Assembly (NCBI GenBank): GCA_947175385.1
Contig: CAMWMN010000008.1
Location: 1-45,369, forward strand
Direction of reading: 5' to 3'
DNA from: an uncultured Clostridia bacterium
Lineage (GTDB): Bacteria > Bacillota > Clostridia > Oscillospirales > Ruminococcaceae
DNA length: 45,369 bases
A program made the translations under genes and the position numbers. This document shows, one piece after another, positions 33,789-41,892 of this stretch (positions are counted from its first letter, which is position 1; every line of letters starts with the position of its first letter). The notes beneath the pieces were generated by a model, which was not told where the DNA came from, searched no databases, and saw only the letters and a list, made by a program, of their open reading frames with translations.

Positions 33789-34000
33789 CTCCTTATTTTG
33801 AAAACAAATCCCTGTTTGGACAACGCTTCCCGTGCCTTCGGCACGGAGCGTTGTTCCCAAACTGCGCACTTTTTCCTTTGCGGACTTCGTCCGCAATTCC
33901 GCTTCGCGGAATCGGAAAAACTGCGCCGGTGGTTGTATTGTTTCACTCGCGTTTTGGATTCGATTTTATCGTCGATTTGTGGATTTTATTATTGCGCCCC
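33789..34000 (-). repeat. Intergenic structured element, copy K (diverged)
   Basis: Read on the minus strand it ends ATTTTCAAAATAAGGAG, the usual 3' end of the family with the Shine-Dalgarno site (complement of 33789-33794). Several hairpins are present (GTTTGG 33814-33819 with CCAAAC 33857-33862; ACAACGCT 33820-33827 with AGCGTTGT 33847-33854; CCGTGCC-TTC-GGCACGG). I cannot find the canonical GCAAAT arm pair, so the core is rearranged or replaced. It fills the gap between mnmE and the trkA-type gene. Confidence 0.55.
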
Positions 34001-34001
34001 A

Positions 34002-35384
34002 TCACTTTCCTACGCAAAATCTCTCGAAAACCCCCTCGATAACCTCCTCGGAGGCTCTCTTGCCCGAAAGTTCGTAAATCGCGTCCAAAGCCTGTTCAAG
34101 GCTTACCCCAACTGCGTCCGGAGTAACTCCAAGCCGCGCGGCAATCGATGCTTCGTTCACCTCGTCTGCCGCGCGGAGTACGCACGCTCTTTGACGTTCG
34201 TTGGCAATGAACCCCGCGTCCGCGTTGAAATTTGCGAGATTCAGCCGTTTAATTATTTCTCTGCCAAGAATTTCCGCGCTTTTCTCGTCCCTCGCGGTGA
34301 TTTGTACAACCTCTCCGAATCGGGATTTCAACTCCTCGAAATTCAATTTCGTTTCGAGGTCGGATTTGTTCACCACCGCGACAACCTTTTTGTTCTTCAA
34401 CAGCCCGAACAGCCGCCTGTCCTCGTCCGAAAGCTCGGTTGAACCGTCAAACACCGCCAGTACAATATCCGCGTCACGGAGCTTTTCGAGCGCAAGCTCC
34501 ACGCCGATTTTCTCCACCTCGTCCTCGGTTTCGCGGATTCCCGCGCAGTCGCACAGCCGCAGCACCGCTCCCTCAATATTGGCGGTTTCCTCCACCACAT
34601 CGCGCGTTGTCCCCGCAATGTCGCTGACGATACTTCGGCGGTGACCCAAGAGGGCGTTCATAATGGTGGACTTCCCGACATTCGGTTTGCCGACGATCGC
34701 ACAGGAAATTCCCTCGCGGATTATCCGCCCCGTATCGTAGTCCGCAAGCAGCTCGTCCAGCTCCGATTCCACAGCAGTGATTTTCTCAATCAGCCATTCC
34801 TCCGTAACCGCGGGAGTATCATCATCGGGATAATCTATCCACGCGGAAATCTGCGCGGAAATTTCGAGAATCATCTCGGAGATTTTCTCCGCGCGGCGGA
34901 ACAGTGCTCCCTCGCGTTGAACGTTCGAGCAAGCAAGACTTTGTTTGCCCTGCGCCGAAATTATATCCGCAACCGCCTCGGCTTGCGTCAGCGACATCTT
35001 GCCGTTAAGCAGCGCGCGTTTGGTGAACTCTCCCGCGCCTGCGGGGCTTGCGCCCGCTTTCAGACACGCGGTAAGCAATCGCCGCGTTACGTAGATTCCG
35101 CCGTGGCACGAGATTTCGCACACGTCCTCGCCCGTGTAGGAGTGCGGCGCGCGGAATACCAGAATCACGCCGTCATCAATGTATTGTCCGTAATCGTAAA
35201 TCCGCCCGTATGCTGCCGTATATCCACGCATTTCGGTTATCGCCTTACCCGAAACGGGCTTGAAAACCCTTGCCGCAATGTCAAACGCGTGTTCTCCCGA
35301 AATACGCACTACGGAGATTCCTCCCACGGCGGGCGGAGTGGCGATCGCGCAGACGGTTTCATCGAATTTCGACAAATCGCTCAC
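34002..35384 (-). CDS. mnmE: tRNA modification GTPase MnmE
   Basis: A 460-aa MnmE (usual length 450-460). N-terminal domain starts DETVCAIATPPAVGGISVVRISG; central helical domain; G domain with G1 GKPNVGKSTIMNALLG, G3 DCAGIRE, G4 NKSD; and the C-terminal signature CVGK, the CIGK-like end that supplies the reactive cysteine. With MnmG it modifies U34 of several tRNAs. Its start overlaps the stop of the secA gene by 4 nt, so the two are coupled. Repeat element K fills the gap to the next gene. Confidence 0.94.
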   Translation of the reverse strand: MSDLSKFDETVCAIATPPAVGGISVVRISGEHAFDIAARVFKPVSGKAITEMRGYTAAYGRIYDYGQYIDDGVILVFRAPHSYTGEDVCEISCHGGIYVTRRLLTACLKAGASPAGAGEFTKRALLNGKMSLTQAEAVADIISAQGKQSLACSNVQREGALFRRAEKISEMILEISAQISAWIDYPDDDTPAVTEEWLIEKITAVESELDELLADYDTGRIIREGISCAIVGKPNVGKSTIMNALLGHRRSIVSDIAGTTRDVVEETANIEGAVLRLCDCAGIRETEDEVEKIGVELALEKLRDADIVLAVFDGSTELSDEDRRLFGLLKNKKVVAVVNKSDLETKLNFEELKSRFGEVVQITARDEKSAEILGREIIKRLNLANFNADAGFIANERQRACVLRAADEVNEASIAARLGVTPDAVGVSLEQALDAIYELSGKRASEEVIEGVFERFCVGK

Positions 35385-37723
35385 CCCTTTTTCTTTCCGA
35401 ACAGACGCCCGAAAAATCCCTTTTTCTCCGAATCATCGGGAATTTCCTCGTCAGAATCATCGCTGTCCCCCGGCTCGTAGCCCTCGGAGAACACTCCCGA
35501 CAGAATCGGTTTTGCCTTGAACTCCTCGCCCATATCGTCCAATAGATAGGTATACGTCCGCGAGGGAACATCGAGCCTATAATCCGCGAGATTGTCACAT
35601 TCGAGGACCTCCGCGAGTTTTTCGCCCATACGTTCGGGAATCGTTTCGGCGGCGGAGTTGTAATACTCCTCGCACGCAATATTGTACTCCTCCGCAGGGT
35701 TTCGCCCTGCGATCTGAGTTAAATGGATTCCCTCGCGCAGATAGACGGTATAGTCCAGATAATCGCACCAGAACTCGTTCAGCAGAGCCGCGAGAATATG
35801 GTTTTGCAGCGTTTGCAGCTCCTCTTCGGGGAATTTTGCCGCCGCTTTTTCATACAAATCTGACTTCTGCCAAAATTCACTGTTGTATGTGCCGTCAAGC
35901 AGCGACCGTCTGCGGCGGAACGTCAACTCGCGGTGCTTTTCACCGATCATTGTGTATTTCATCAGGTTTACGCGGTCATCAAAGGTATCTCCCTCGGAGA
36001 TTCGCTGAACGCGTTCCGCCTCGCGCAAAACCGCTTTATCCATGATTTTGCCCTCGATTTTCTCGGTAGGGTAATGCCGTCCGCACAATCCCTTGAGGTC
36101 GAATTTCACCATAATTTCATCGTCCAAAGCCGCGAAAAAACGGCTTTTTCCGGGGTCGCCCTGACGTCCCGCGCGTCCGCGTAATTGTTGGGTGATTCGT
36201 GAGCTTTCACGCATTGAGGTCGCGATAACCAACAGCCCGCCCGCGTCTGTCACGAAATCCTTATTGTGACCGTCCTCGCAGCCGAGCTTGATATCCACGC
36301 CGCGCCCAGCCATATTCGTGGAAATCGTCACCGCGCCGCGTTCTCCGGCGGCGGCGATGATTTTCGCCTCATCGGCGTTGTTTTTCGCGTTCAGAACGCT
36401 GCACTCGATACCGATTTTGCGCAAATCCTCGGCAAGGGATTCGCTCTCGGAAATGCTTGCCGTTCCGACAAGCACGGGCGCGCCCTTTTCGTGTGATTCG
36501 CGGATCGCCGTTATGATTTTTCCGCGCTTTTCCTCCGCGTCATAATACAGCTCCAACGGCTCGTCAACGCGCTTACACGGCAGTCTTGTCGGGATCACCT
36601 CGGTGAGGATCCCGTAGAACTTCTCAAACTCCTCGCGTGCGCTTTCGGCAGTGCCCGACATTCCCGACAGCTTTGGATAAAGCCGCGCAAAGTATTGCAG
36701 CGCGATGTTGCCCATAATCCGCCCGCGCGAGGTAATTTTGAGGTCGTGCTTTGCCTCTGCCGCAGCTTGCAGCTCTCCGGGGAAAACCCGCCCTGGAGCT
36801 GCGCGCCCCGTAAACTCATCTATCAATATAATTGCGCCGTCCTTGACGATGTAGTCTTTATTTTCCGTGAGGACGTCCCTCGCCTTAAGGCATGCGCAGA
36901 TTTTCGCCAGCAGTCCCGCGTTCTCCGCATCGTAAATATCGCAGTCAAACAGCTCCTCCGCCTTGTCCGCGCCCGAATCCGTGAGATACACATTGCGCGT
37001 ATCCTCGTCCATCTCGAAATCCGTGTCGGTAAAATCCGCGAGTTTTTCATAAATCCCGCGCATATCCCCGTTTTCGCGCACGGCGACATCACCCGCGATA
37101 ACAAGCGGAATACGCGCCTCGTCAATCAGGATACTGTCCGCCTCGTCCACAATGGCGAAGTTCAACTTCTCCGGGAACACCATCTCGTTTGTGTCAAAGC
37201 ACACAAAATCACGCAGATAGTCGAATCCCGCCTCCTTTGCGGTGGTGTAGACGACCTGCTTGCGGTATATTTCGCCGCGTTCGTCTCGCGGAGTGTTCTC
37301 GGTTATGCAGCCGAGCGAAACTCCCATTTCATCATAGATAGGGCGCATCCAGTCACAGTCGCGCCGCGCGAGGTAGTCATTGAACGTAAGAATATGGACT
37401 TTCTCTCCGCCAAGCGCGGCATAACAAGCCGCGAACACTGCCGTAAGCGTCTTGCCCTCGCCCGTCTGCATTTGCACCATTTTCCCCTCGGAGAGGTGAA
37501 TCGCGGCGGAAAGCTGCTCGTCAAACGGCGTGATTCCAAGCGTTTTCTGCGTTGCCCGATATACCCGCGCGAATACCTCCTCAAGTGAATCGGCAAGGTC
37601 GCTCGGCTGTGCGGCATCCGTGCCGCGCCTTTGGCGACCTTGCGGCAACATCGTGTTACCCCCGTCACATTCGCCGCTTTCGGCAAGCTGCTTGATTTTA
37701 CCGATTGTAGATTTAATATCCAA
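35381..37723 (-). CDS. Divergent SecA-family translocase ATPase (SecA2-like)
   Basis: A 780-aa SecA-type motor. Walker A is MQTGEGKT (about residues 83-90), DEAD box DEADSILIDEARIPLVIAGD, then the preprotein cross-linking part, motifs RGVDIKLG and QLRGRAGRQGDPGKSRFF. It lacks the zinc-binding SEC-C tail of housekeeping SecA; it ends in a Lys-rich KKGFFGRLFGKKKG. The first 45 residues are short and non-canonical, with changes at conserved sites (DEADSILIDEARIPLVI instead of the usual ..TPLIISG). So it is more likely an accessory SecA2-type protein than the main one. It sits in a NUDIX-secA-mnmE transcript, and its 3' end overlaps mnmE by 4 nt. Confidence 0.85.
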   Translation of the reverse strand: MDIKSTIGKIKQLAESGECDGGNTMLPQGRQRRGTDAAQPSDLADSLEEVFARVYRATQKTLGITPFDEQLSAAIHLSEGKMVQMQTGEGKTLTAVFAACYAALGGEKVHILTFNDYLARRDCDWMRPIYDEMGVSLGCITENTPRDERGEIYRKQVVYTTAKEAGFDYLRDFVCFDTNEMVFPEKLNFAIVDEADSILIDEARIPLVIAGDVAVRENGDMRGIYEKLADFTDTDFEMDEDTRNVYLTDSGADKAEELFDCDIYDAENAGLLAKICACLKARDVLTENKDYIVKDGAIILIDEFTGRAAPGRVFPGELQAAAEAKHDLKITSRGRIMGNIALQYFARLYPKLSGMSGTAESAREEFEKFYGILTEVIPTRLPCKRVDEPLELYYDAEEKRGKIITAIRESHEKGAPVLVGTASISESESLAEDLRKIGIECSVLNAKNNADEAKIIAAAGERGAVTISTNMAGRGVDIKLGCEDGHNKDFVTDAGGLLVIATSMRESSRITQQLRGRAGRQGDPGKSRFFAALDDEIMVKFDLKGLCGRHYPTEKIEGKIMDKAVLREAERVQRISEGDTFDDRVNLMKYTMIGEKHRELTFRRRRSLLDGTYNSEFWQKSDLYEKAAAKFPEEELQTLQNHILAALLNEFWCDYLDYTVYLREGIHLTQIAGRNPAEEYNIACEEYYNSAAETIPERMGEKLAEVLECDNLADYRLDVPSRTYTYLLDDMGEEFKAKPILSGVFSEGYEPGDSDDSDEEIPDDSEKKGFFGRLFGKKKG

Positions 37724-37735
37724 GATTTTCCTCCA

Positions 37736-38263
37736 TCAATATGCGTATTCGCGGATAATTCTGCGCGTCAGGTTCTCAAGTTCATATCCGCGTGCACACA
37801 ACCAACGCGTAACCGTGCGCGTGGTCTGTCCCAGCCGCGACAACTCGCATAGGCGCTCGAAATTCACCCATTTAGCCGCGCAGACCTCCTCGGACTGCAA
37901 ATGCAGCTTGCCCAATGGCACGTCCTTTACCAGAATATAGAAATCACGCAGCATACTGTCGGTGGTGATTGTCCACTCGGGGCGCAGCTCATTTTCATAC
38001 GCGCGTATTCCCGTTTCCTCGAACAGCTCACGCACCGCTGCGGCTCTGCTGCTCTCGCCGGAAACCGCGCAGCCGCCTGAGCATTCCCATTTTCCGCCGC
38101 TGGTCTTTTCGGGAACGCGTTGGGTAAGCAGAATTTCCCCTTTCCGATTAATCGTCATAACCTGAACAACAATATGATATTCTCCGCGCGGAATAGGCGC
38201 GCCGCGCCGAATACTTCTTCCAAGAGGAATCCGATTCGCGGAATACAAATCAAAATATTCCAT
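37736..38263 (-). CDS. NUDIX hydrolase
   Basis: A 175-aa NUDIX protein. The full NUDIX box G-x5-E-x7-REL-x-EE-x-G is present (GCAVSGESSRAAAVRELFEETG, about residues 83-104), with a leading strand ECSGG. It hydrolyses a nucleoside diphosphate linked to another group; the MTINRKGEILLTQR..KTSGGKWECSGG stretch resembles the IPP-isomerase-like branch (Nudix proteins of unknown substrate). It is the first gene of the minus-strand transcript, 12 nt before the secA ATG, and has its own promoter at 38305-38333. Confidence 0.9.
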   Translation of the reverse strand: MEYFDLYSANRIPLGRSIRRGAPIPRGEYHIVVQVMTINRKGEILLTQRVPEKTSGGKWECSGGCAVSGESSRAAAVRELFEETGIRAYENELRPEWTITTDSMLRDFYILVKDVPLGKLHLQSEEVCAAKWVNFERLCELSRLGQTTRTVTRWLCARGYELENLTRRIIREYAY

Positions 38264-38304
38264 TTTTTAACTTCTCCGTTATGCTTTAGATTTATACATT
38301 ATAT

Positions 38305-38333
38305 ATTATAACATATATAAACGGAAATTTCAA
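38305..38333 (-). promoter_or_regulatory. Promoter of the NUDIX-secA-mnmE genes
   Basis: On the minus strand: TTGAAA (complement of 38328-38333), a 17-nt spacer, TATAAT (complement of 38305-38310). The -35 box lies only 2 nt from the -35 box of the divergent HAD promoter at 38336, so the two promoters could be regulated together. Confidence 0.85.
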
Positions 38334-38335
38334 GG

Positions 38336-38364
38336 TTGACAGAGTAAAAAATTTATGATATAAT
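38336..38364 (+). promoter_or_regulatory. Promoter of the HAD-VOC genes
   Basis: TTGACA (38336-38341), a 17-nt spacer, TATAAT (38359-38364), a perfect sigma-A consensus. The start site near 38371 is 45 nt before the ATG at 38416. Confidence 0.88.
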
Positions 38365-38415
38365 AAAGACAATCTAAATAACCTTATAATAGAAACCAAA
38401 AAAGGACGGACAACT

Positions 38416-39066
38416 ATGTACAACCCCATAATTTTTGACCTTGACGGCACACTTCTGAACTCCCTCGCGGATTTGATGACTGCGGGGAATTACGCGCTGG
38501 AGCAATGCGGATTCCCAACGCACACCGAGAGCGAGTACCAATATTTTGTCGGCAACGGAATCCCCAAGCTGATTGAGCGTATCTGTCCGCCCGATTCGGA
38601 CGGCGAAACCTTGAAACGCGTCCACGGAATCTTCACGGAGTATTATGAACAGCATAAGTCCGACCTTACACGCCCCTACGAGGGAATGTGTGAGCTGCTT
38701 GAGGAACTGAGAAACCGCGGAATTATCGCCGCTTGCAACACAAACAAGGACAGTCATTTTGCCGAAGAGCTGCTGAAAATGTTCTATGGTGACACTATCA
38801 CCGAGGTGGTCGGAGCGGGGCTGGGGTTCAATATCAAACCCGACCCCGGTGCGGCGCTGTATCTTGCGGAGAAGTATGCAAAACCGGGTTGTAAGCCGCT
38901 ATATGTAGGCGACAGTAATGTGGATATGCAGACCGCCATTAATGCTGAAATGGACGTTTGCGGTGTGTTGTGGGGATTCCGCACACGCGAGGAGTTGGAA
39001 AAGTTCAATCCCGCTCATATCGCCGAGAATGCCGATAAACTTCGTGAAGTTATTTTAGGAGAGTAA
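38416..39066 (+). CDS. HAD family phosphatase, phosphoglycolate phosphatase-like
   Basis: A 216-aa HAD hydrolase of subclass IA. Motif I IFDLDGTLLNS (nucleophile Asp), cap domain, motif II with CNTNKD, motif III KPDPGAAL, motif IV YVGDSNVDMQTAINAEM. It is close to phosphoglycolate phosphatase (Gph/PgpB-like), which clears 2-phosphoglycolate after DNA repair, though HAD substrates vary. AAAAAGGA lies upstream of the ATG, with the next gene beginning 1 nt after the stop. Confidence 0.88.
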   Translation: MYNPIIFDLDGTLLNSLADLMTAGNYALEQCGFPTHTESEYQYFVGNGIPKLIERICPPDSDGETLKRVHGIFTEYYEQHKSDLTRPYEGMCELLEELRNRGIIAACNTNKDSHFAEELLKMFYGDTITEVVGAGLGFNIKPDPGAALYLAEKYAKPGCKPLYVGDSNVDMQTAINAEMDVCGVLWGFRTREELEKFNPAHIAENADKLREVILGE

Positions 39067-39067
39067 A

Positions 39068-39451
39068 ATGAAAATTGAACATATTGCAATGTGGGTTAAT
39101 GACATTGAGTCGGCACGGGAATTTTTCGTAAAATACTTCGGAGCAATTTCGGACAGCGGATACCACAACCCCGAAACGGATTTCCGCTCGTATTTTTTGA
39201 CTTTTTCCGACGGTGCAAGACTGGAGATTATGACGATTCCGCAAATTGACAACGCGGAAAAAACGCTGTTTCGCACGGGATACGCGCATATCGCCTTTTC
39301 TGTCGGGAGTGCGGAACGCGTTGACGAGTTGACACGGGAGTTGAAAAGCGCGGGTTATCGGGTTCAAAGTGAACCGCGCCGCACGGGCGACGGGTATTAT
39401 GAGAGCTGCATAGCCGACCTTGAGGGAAATCTGATAGAGATTACGGTGTGA
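39068..39451 (+). CDS. VOC / glyoxalase-like protein
   Basis: A 127-aa vicinal-oxygen-chelate protein of two beta-alpha-beta-beta-beta halves: KIEHIAMWVNDIESAREFFVKYFGA and GYAHIAFSVGSAERVDELTREL. Metal ligands are likely the His in EHIAMW, the Glu in RLEIMT, the His in AHIAF and the Glu in NLIEITV, the pattern of glyoxalase I. It starts 1 nt after the HAD stop (coupled), with GGAG upstream of its ATG. It may act on lactoylglutathione-like or other small substrates. Confidence 0.85.
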   Translation: MKIEHIAMWVNDIESAREFFVKYFGAISDSGYHNPETDFRSYFLTFSDGARLEIMTIPQIDNAEKTLFRTGYAHIAFSVGSAERVDELTRELKSAGYRVQSEPRRTGDGYYESCIADLEGNLIEITV

Positions 39452-39532
39452 AATAATCCCCTTAAATTGGCATCTTATGCAATGTGCACAAAACATCCTC
39501 TCTTTGTTTGTGTGATTCGTCAATAATACCGC

Positions 39533-39561
39533 TTGAAATTCAGTTTGAAATATGATATAAT
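39533..39561 (+). promoter_or_regulatory. Promoter of the lipoprotein gene
   Basis: TTGAAA (39533-39538), a 17-nt spacer and TATAAT (39556-39561); the start site near 39568 gives a leader of about 60 nt with AGAGAGGA before the ATG. Confidence 0.85.
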
Positions 39562-39626
39562 AAAACGGTGATACAGATTAGCTGTATTGAATGAACGGCT
39601 AAACAAACAAAAAGAGAGGAATTATT

Positions 39627-40232
39627 ATGAAGAAAATTATTGCACTTGCGGCCGCATTGGTCGTAACCCTCAGTCTTGTTGGCTGCAATGATAACAATGA
39701 ATCCCCCACGGGCGGCAGCAGCACTACCACGTCCGAGGCAACGAACAACTTCTCCAATGAGGAAAGCACAACCGAAAGCACCTCTTCCACCGAGGAGAGC
39801 ACCACCTCTACCGAAGAGAGTACCCAACCTCCCGAAAGCGGCGAGGATTTCGTTATCGAGCTTCCCGAATCGCTTCAAAGCCTTGAAAAAACTTCTGTTG
39901 ATAATCTTCAGTATACCGTTTGGTGGCTTATTGGCGGTATGGTTGACGGAGTAGAGCTTAACGATACGGATATGGACGATCTTAACGAGATGTTTGGCGG
40001 TACGTTTACACTTCTTTTCCAAGAGGACACAAATGTAAACATCTCTGCCGGAGAAAACTTTGCCGAAGCGGTTTATGTACTCTCCGACAACAACAGCAGC
40101 ATTTCAATCGAGAATGAAAACGCTATGGCAAAAGGCGTCTTTGTTAGTATAGATGGTGTTCCGACACTGCTGATGGTTCAAAAAGACAGTCCCAATGTCA
40201 TTCTGTATATGCAGCAGATTGACGAGAGATAA
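39627..40232 (+). CDS. Putative lipoprotein with Ser/Thr/Glu-rich linker
   Basis: A 201-aa protein with a signal peptide ending in the lipobox LVGC (Cys20). Residues about 25-72 are a low-complexity linker of Ser, Thr and Glu with the TTESTSSTEESTTSTEEST type of repeat. The remaining domain (about 75-201) is acidic and beta-rich (DFVIELPESLQSLEKTS...MLLFQEDTNVNISAGENFAEAVYVLSD...) and not recognised. It has its own promoter and a terminator after it, so it is a single-gene unit. Its linker resembles that of the DUF4430 lipoprotein at 15526. Confidence 0.75.
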   Translation: MKKIIALAAALVVTLSLVGCNDNNESPTGGSSTTTSEATNNFSNEESTTESTSSTEESTTSTEESTQPPESGEDFVIELPESLQSLEKTSVDNLQYTVWWLIGGMVDGVELNDTDMDDLNEMFGGTFTLLFQEDTNVNISAGENFAEAVYVLSDNNSSISIENENAMAKGVFVSIDGVPTLLMVQKDSPNVILYMQQIDER

Positions 40233-40247
40233 TAAAGTATAATAACC

Positions 40248-40276
40248 AATCCGCGGCTTGATTAAAGCCGCGGATT
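40248..40276. terminator. Bidirectional terminator
   Basis: The 12-bp stem AATCCGCGGCTT (40248-40259) with AAGCCGCGGATT (40265-40276) lies between the convergent lipoprotein gene and spoVAE, with T-rich bases after it on the plus strand and A/T on the minus strand. Confidence 0.8.
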
Positions 40277-40294
40277 ATTGCTTTTACGATTTAT

Positions 40295-40666
40295 TCACGT
40301 TTCGTTGATTTTAGAACCACTCTTGAATATCAATGCCGCGAGCAGACCAAAGAACACCGCCGCCGCCAGTCCGACAGCCGCGTTTGTGAATCCGCCCATA
40401 AACGCGCCGAGGATTCCGTTTTGGTCAACCGCTTCACGAACACCCTTGGCAAGCAGATTTCCGAATCCCGTCAGCGGAACGGTCGCTCCGCCGCCCGCGA
40501 GGTCGACAATAGGCTGATACCAGCCCAATCCGCCGAGAATCACTCCGGCAACAACATACGATGTCAGGATTCGCGCGGGTGTGAGCCTTGTCAGGTCAAT
40601 CATCACTTGTCCGATTGCGCACAGCAGTCCGCCAATCAAAAACGCCCAAACATATTCCATTAACAT
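40295..40666 (-). CDS. spoVAE: Stage V sporulation protein AE
   Basis: A 123-aa membrane protein with the SpoVAE pattern: FLIGGLLCAIGQVMIDLTRLTPARILTSYVVAGVILGGLG, then ATVPLTGFGNLLAKGV and a Gly-rich membrane helix. With SpoVAC and SpoVAD it forms the channel that moves dipicolinic acid into and out of spores. I chose the ATG at 40666 because AAGGAG (complement of 40674-40679) from repeat element L precedes it and the family starts MEY..AF. The extension to 40750 is an element-derived reading frame. It lies 209 bp after spoVAD, with element L filling the gap. Confidence 0.92.
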   Translation of the reverse strand: MLMEYVWAFLIGGLLCAIGQVMIDLTRLTPARILTSYVVAGVILGGLGWYQPIVDLAGGGATVPLTGFGNLLAKGVREAVDQNGILGAFMGGFTNAAVGLAAAVFFGLLAALIFKSGSKINET

Positions 40667-40673
40667 ATCTTTA

Positions 40674-40880
40674 CTCCTTATCTTAAAAGCAAATTGCGAA
40701 CCGTTGACATTCCCTTCGGCAATGTCAACTAGCCGAGCGTCACGTAACATCGCTGCGCGATGTTACGTGACGCTCGCTTTCGCAATTTGCACGAGTCCCC
40801 AAAAGGTTATTTTGGGTTATAACGCGCTAAAATTTCTCTTCGAGCAGTGGATTGCGGTTATAACCGAAATAACTGTCAGC
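40674..40880 (-). repeat. Intergenic structured element, copy L (complete)
   Basis: Read on the minus strand the arms are GCAAATTGCGAA (complement of 40779-40790) and TTCGCAATTTGC (complement of 40689-40700), a perfect pair of a fourth arm type. Hairpin 1 is a 19-bp perfect stem (40735-40753 with 40757-40775); hairpin 2 is GTTGACATT (40703-40711) with AATGTCAAC (40721-40729) and a GAA-type loop. GTTATAAC boxes at 40816-40823 and 40857-40864 are 41 bp apart. The 5' end overlaps the spoVAD stop (AGCTGA). It ends in AAGGAG before spoVAE. Confidence 0.92.
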
Positions 40881-41880
40881 TGTTACAAATTTCGACTGCG
40901 TGAGCTATACCAGGGATTGAGCCGCCTTGCTGAACCATTGTCGGGGACATCAGCGCACCTGTTGCGACATACAGAATCCGTTTCATCTCACCGGATTGCA
41001 CCTTTTTAAGGAAATGCGCGCACATCATCGATGCGGAGCAGCCGCACCCCGAGCCGCCCGCGTGGACGTCCTGATTTTCGCGGTCGTAAATCATCAGTCC
41101 GCAGTCCTTGTGGTAACGTTTCAGCCCTATTCCATCGCGGAGCATCAGCTCGTACAGCATATCGCTGCCGACTTGCCCTAAATCGCCCGTGATAACCGCG
41201 TCATAGGTTTCGGGGTGAGTTCCCATATGCTTGAAATGGCGCGTAATCGTGTCATATGCCGCGCCCGCCATCGCCGCTCCCATATTGTTCTGGTCTTTGA
41301 TTCCCATATCTTGGATTTTGCCTGCTGTTGCCGCGCGGATATACGGCGGCTTTTGCGCGGAGGTAACGATCGCCGCTCCTGCTGCGGTTGCTGTCCATTG
41401 CGCCGTTGGAGGTCTTACACCGCCATAGTTCAGCGGGAATCGGTATTGCCGCTCTGCGGACGAGAAATGCGAACTGGTAACCGCCGTCGCGTTGTCCACA
41501 TAGCCCGCGTTCACCATTGCCGCCGACAGCAGCAAGCCCTCCGCAAAAGTCGAACAAGCTCCGTAAATCCCCAGAAACGGGATATAGAAATCTTTCAGCC
41601 CATAGGACGAGCCTGTGCATTGGTTAAGCAAATCCCCCGCGAAAATCAAGTCCATATCCGCCGGGAACAGCCCCGCCTTGTCCATCGCGTGGGTGAGCGC
41701 CTTTTTCTGGAGCATAGCCTCCGCTTGCTCCCACGTGTCCGAATCGCCCTTGTTGTCCTCAATCACCTCATCAAACTCGTCGCCGTGAGGACCGTCGCCC
41801 TCCGTCTTTCCGACAACCGACGCGAACGTCAGGATCGACGCGTTGCTGAATTTAAGGGTTTTCCCTTCACAAATCGCCAT
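40876..41880 (-). CDS. spoVAD: Stage V sporulation protein AD
   Basis: A 334-aa SpoVAD, a thiolase/ketoacyl-synthase-fold protein. It carries the family motifs GDLLNQCTGSSYGLKDFYIPFLGIYGACSTF (with the conserved Cys of the fold) and the Gly/Cys-rich AGGSGCGCSASMM near residue 285. SpoVAD binds dipicolinic acid and is essential for its movement across the spore membrane. The ATG is 12 nt after the spoVAC stop and is preceded by GGAGG. The last codons (CNS) are written in the AACAGCTGACAG string that starts repeat element L. Confidence 0.94.
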   Translation of the reverse strand: MAICEGKTLKFSNASILTFASVVGKTEGDGPHGDEFDEVIEDNKGDSDTWEQAEAMLQKKALTHAMDKAGLFPADMDLIFAGDLLNQCTGSSYGLKDFYIPFLGIYGACSTFAEGLLLSAAMVNAGYVDNATAVTSSHFSSAERQYRFPLNYGGVRPPTAQWTATAAGAAIVTSAQKPPYIRAATAGKIQDMGIKDQNNMGAAMAGAAYDTITRHFKHMGTHPETYDAVITGDLGQVGSDMLYELMLRDGIGLKRYHKDCGLMIYDRENQDVHAGGSGCGCSASMMCAHFLKKVQSGEMKRILYVATGALMSPTMVQQGGSIPGIAHAVEICNS

Positions 41881-41892
41881 ATGAGAGCCTCC

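Noticed and set aside
36695-37588. 297-aa open frame opposite the secA gene
   Set aside because: It overlaps the SecA motor motifs in antisense and has no start signal.
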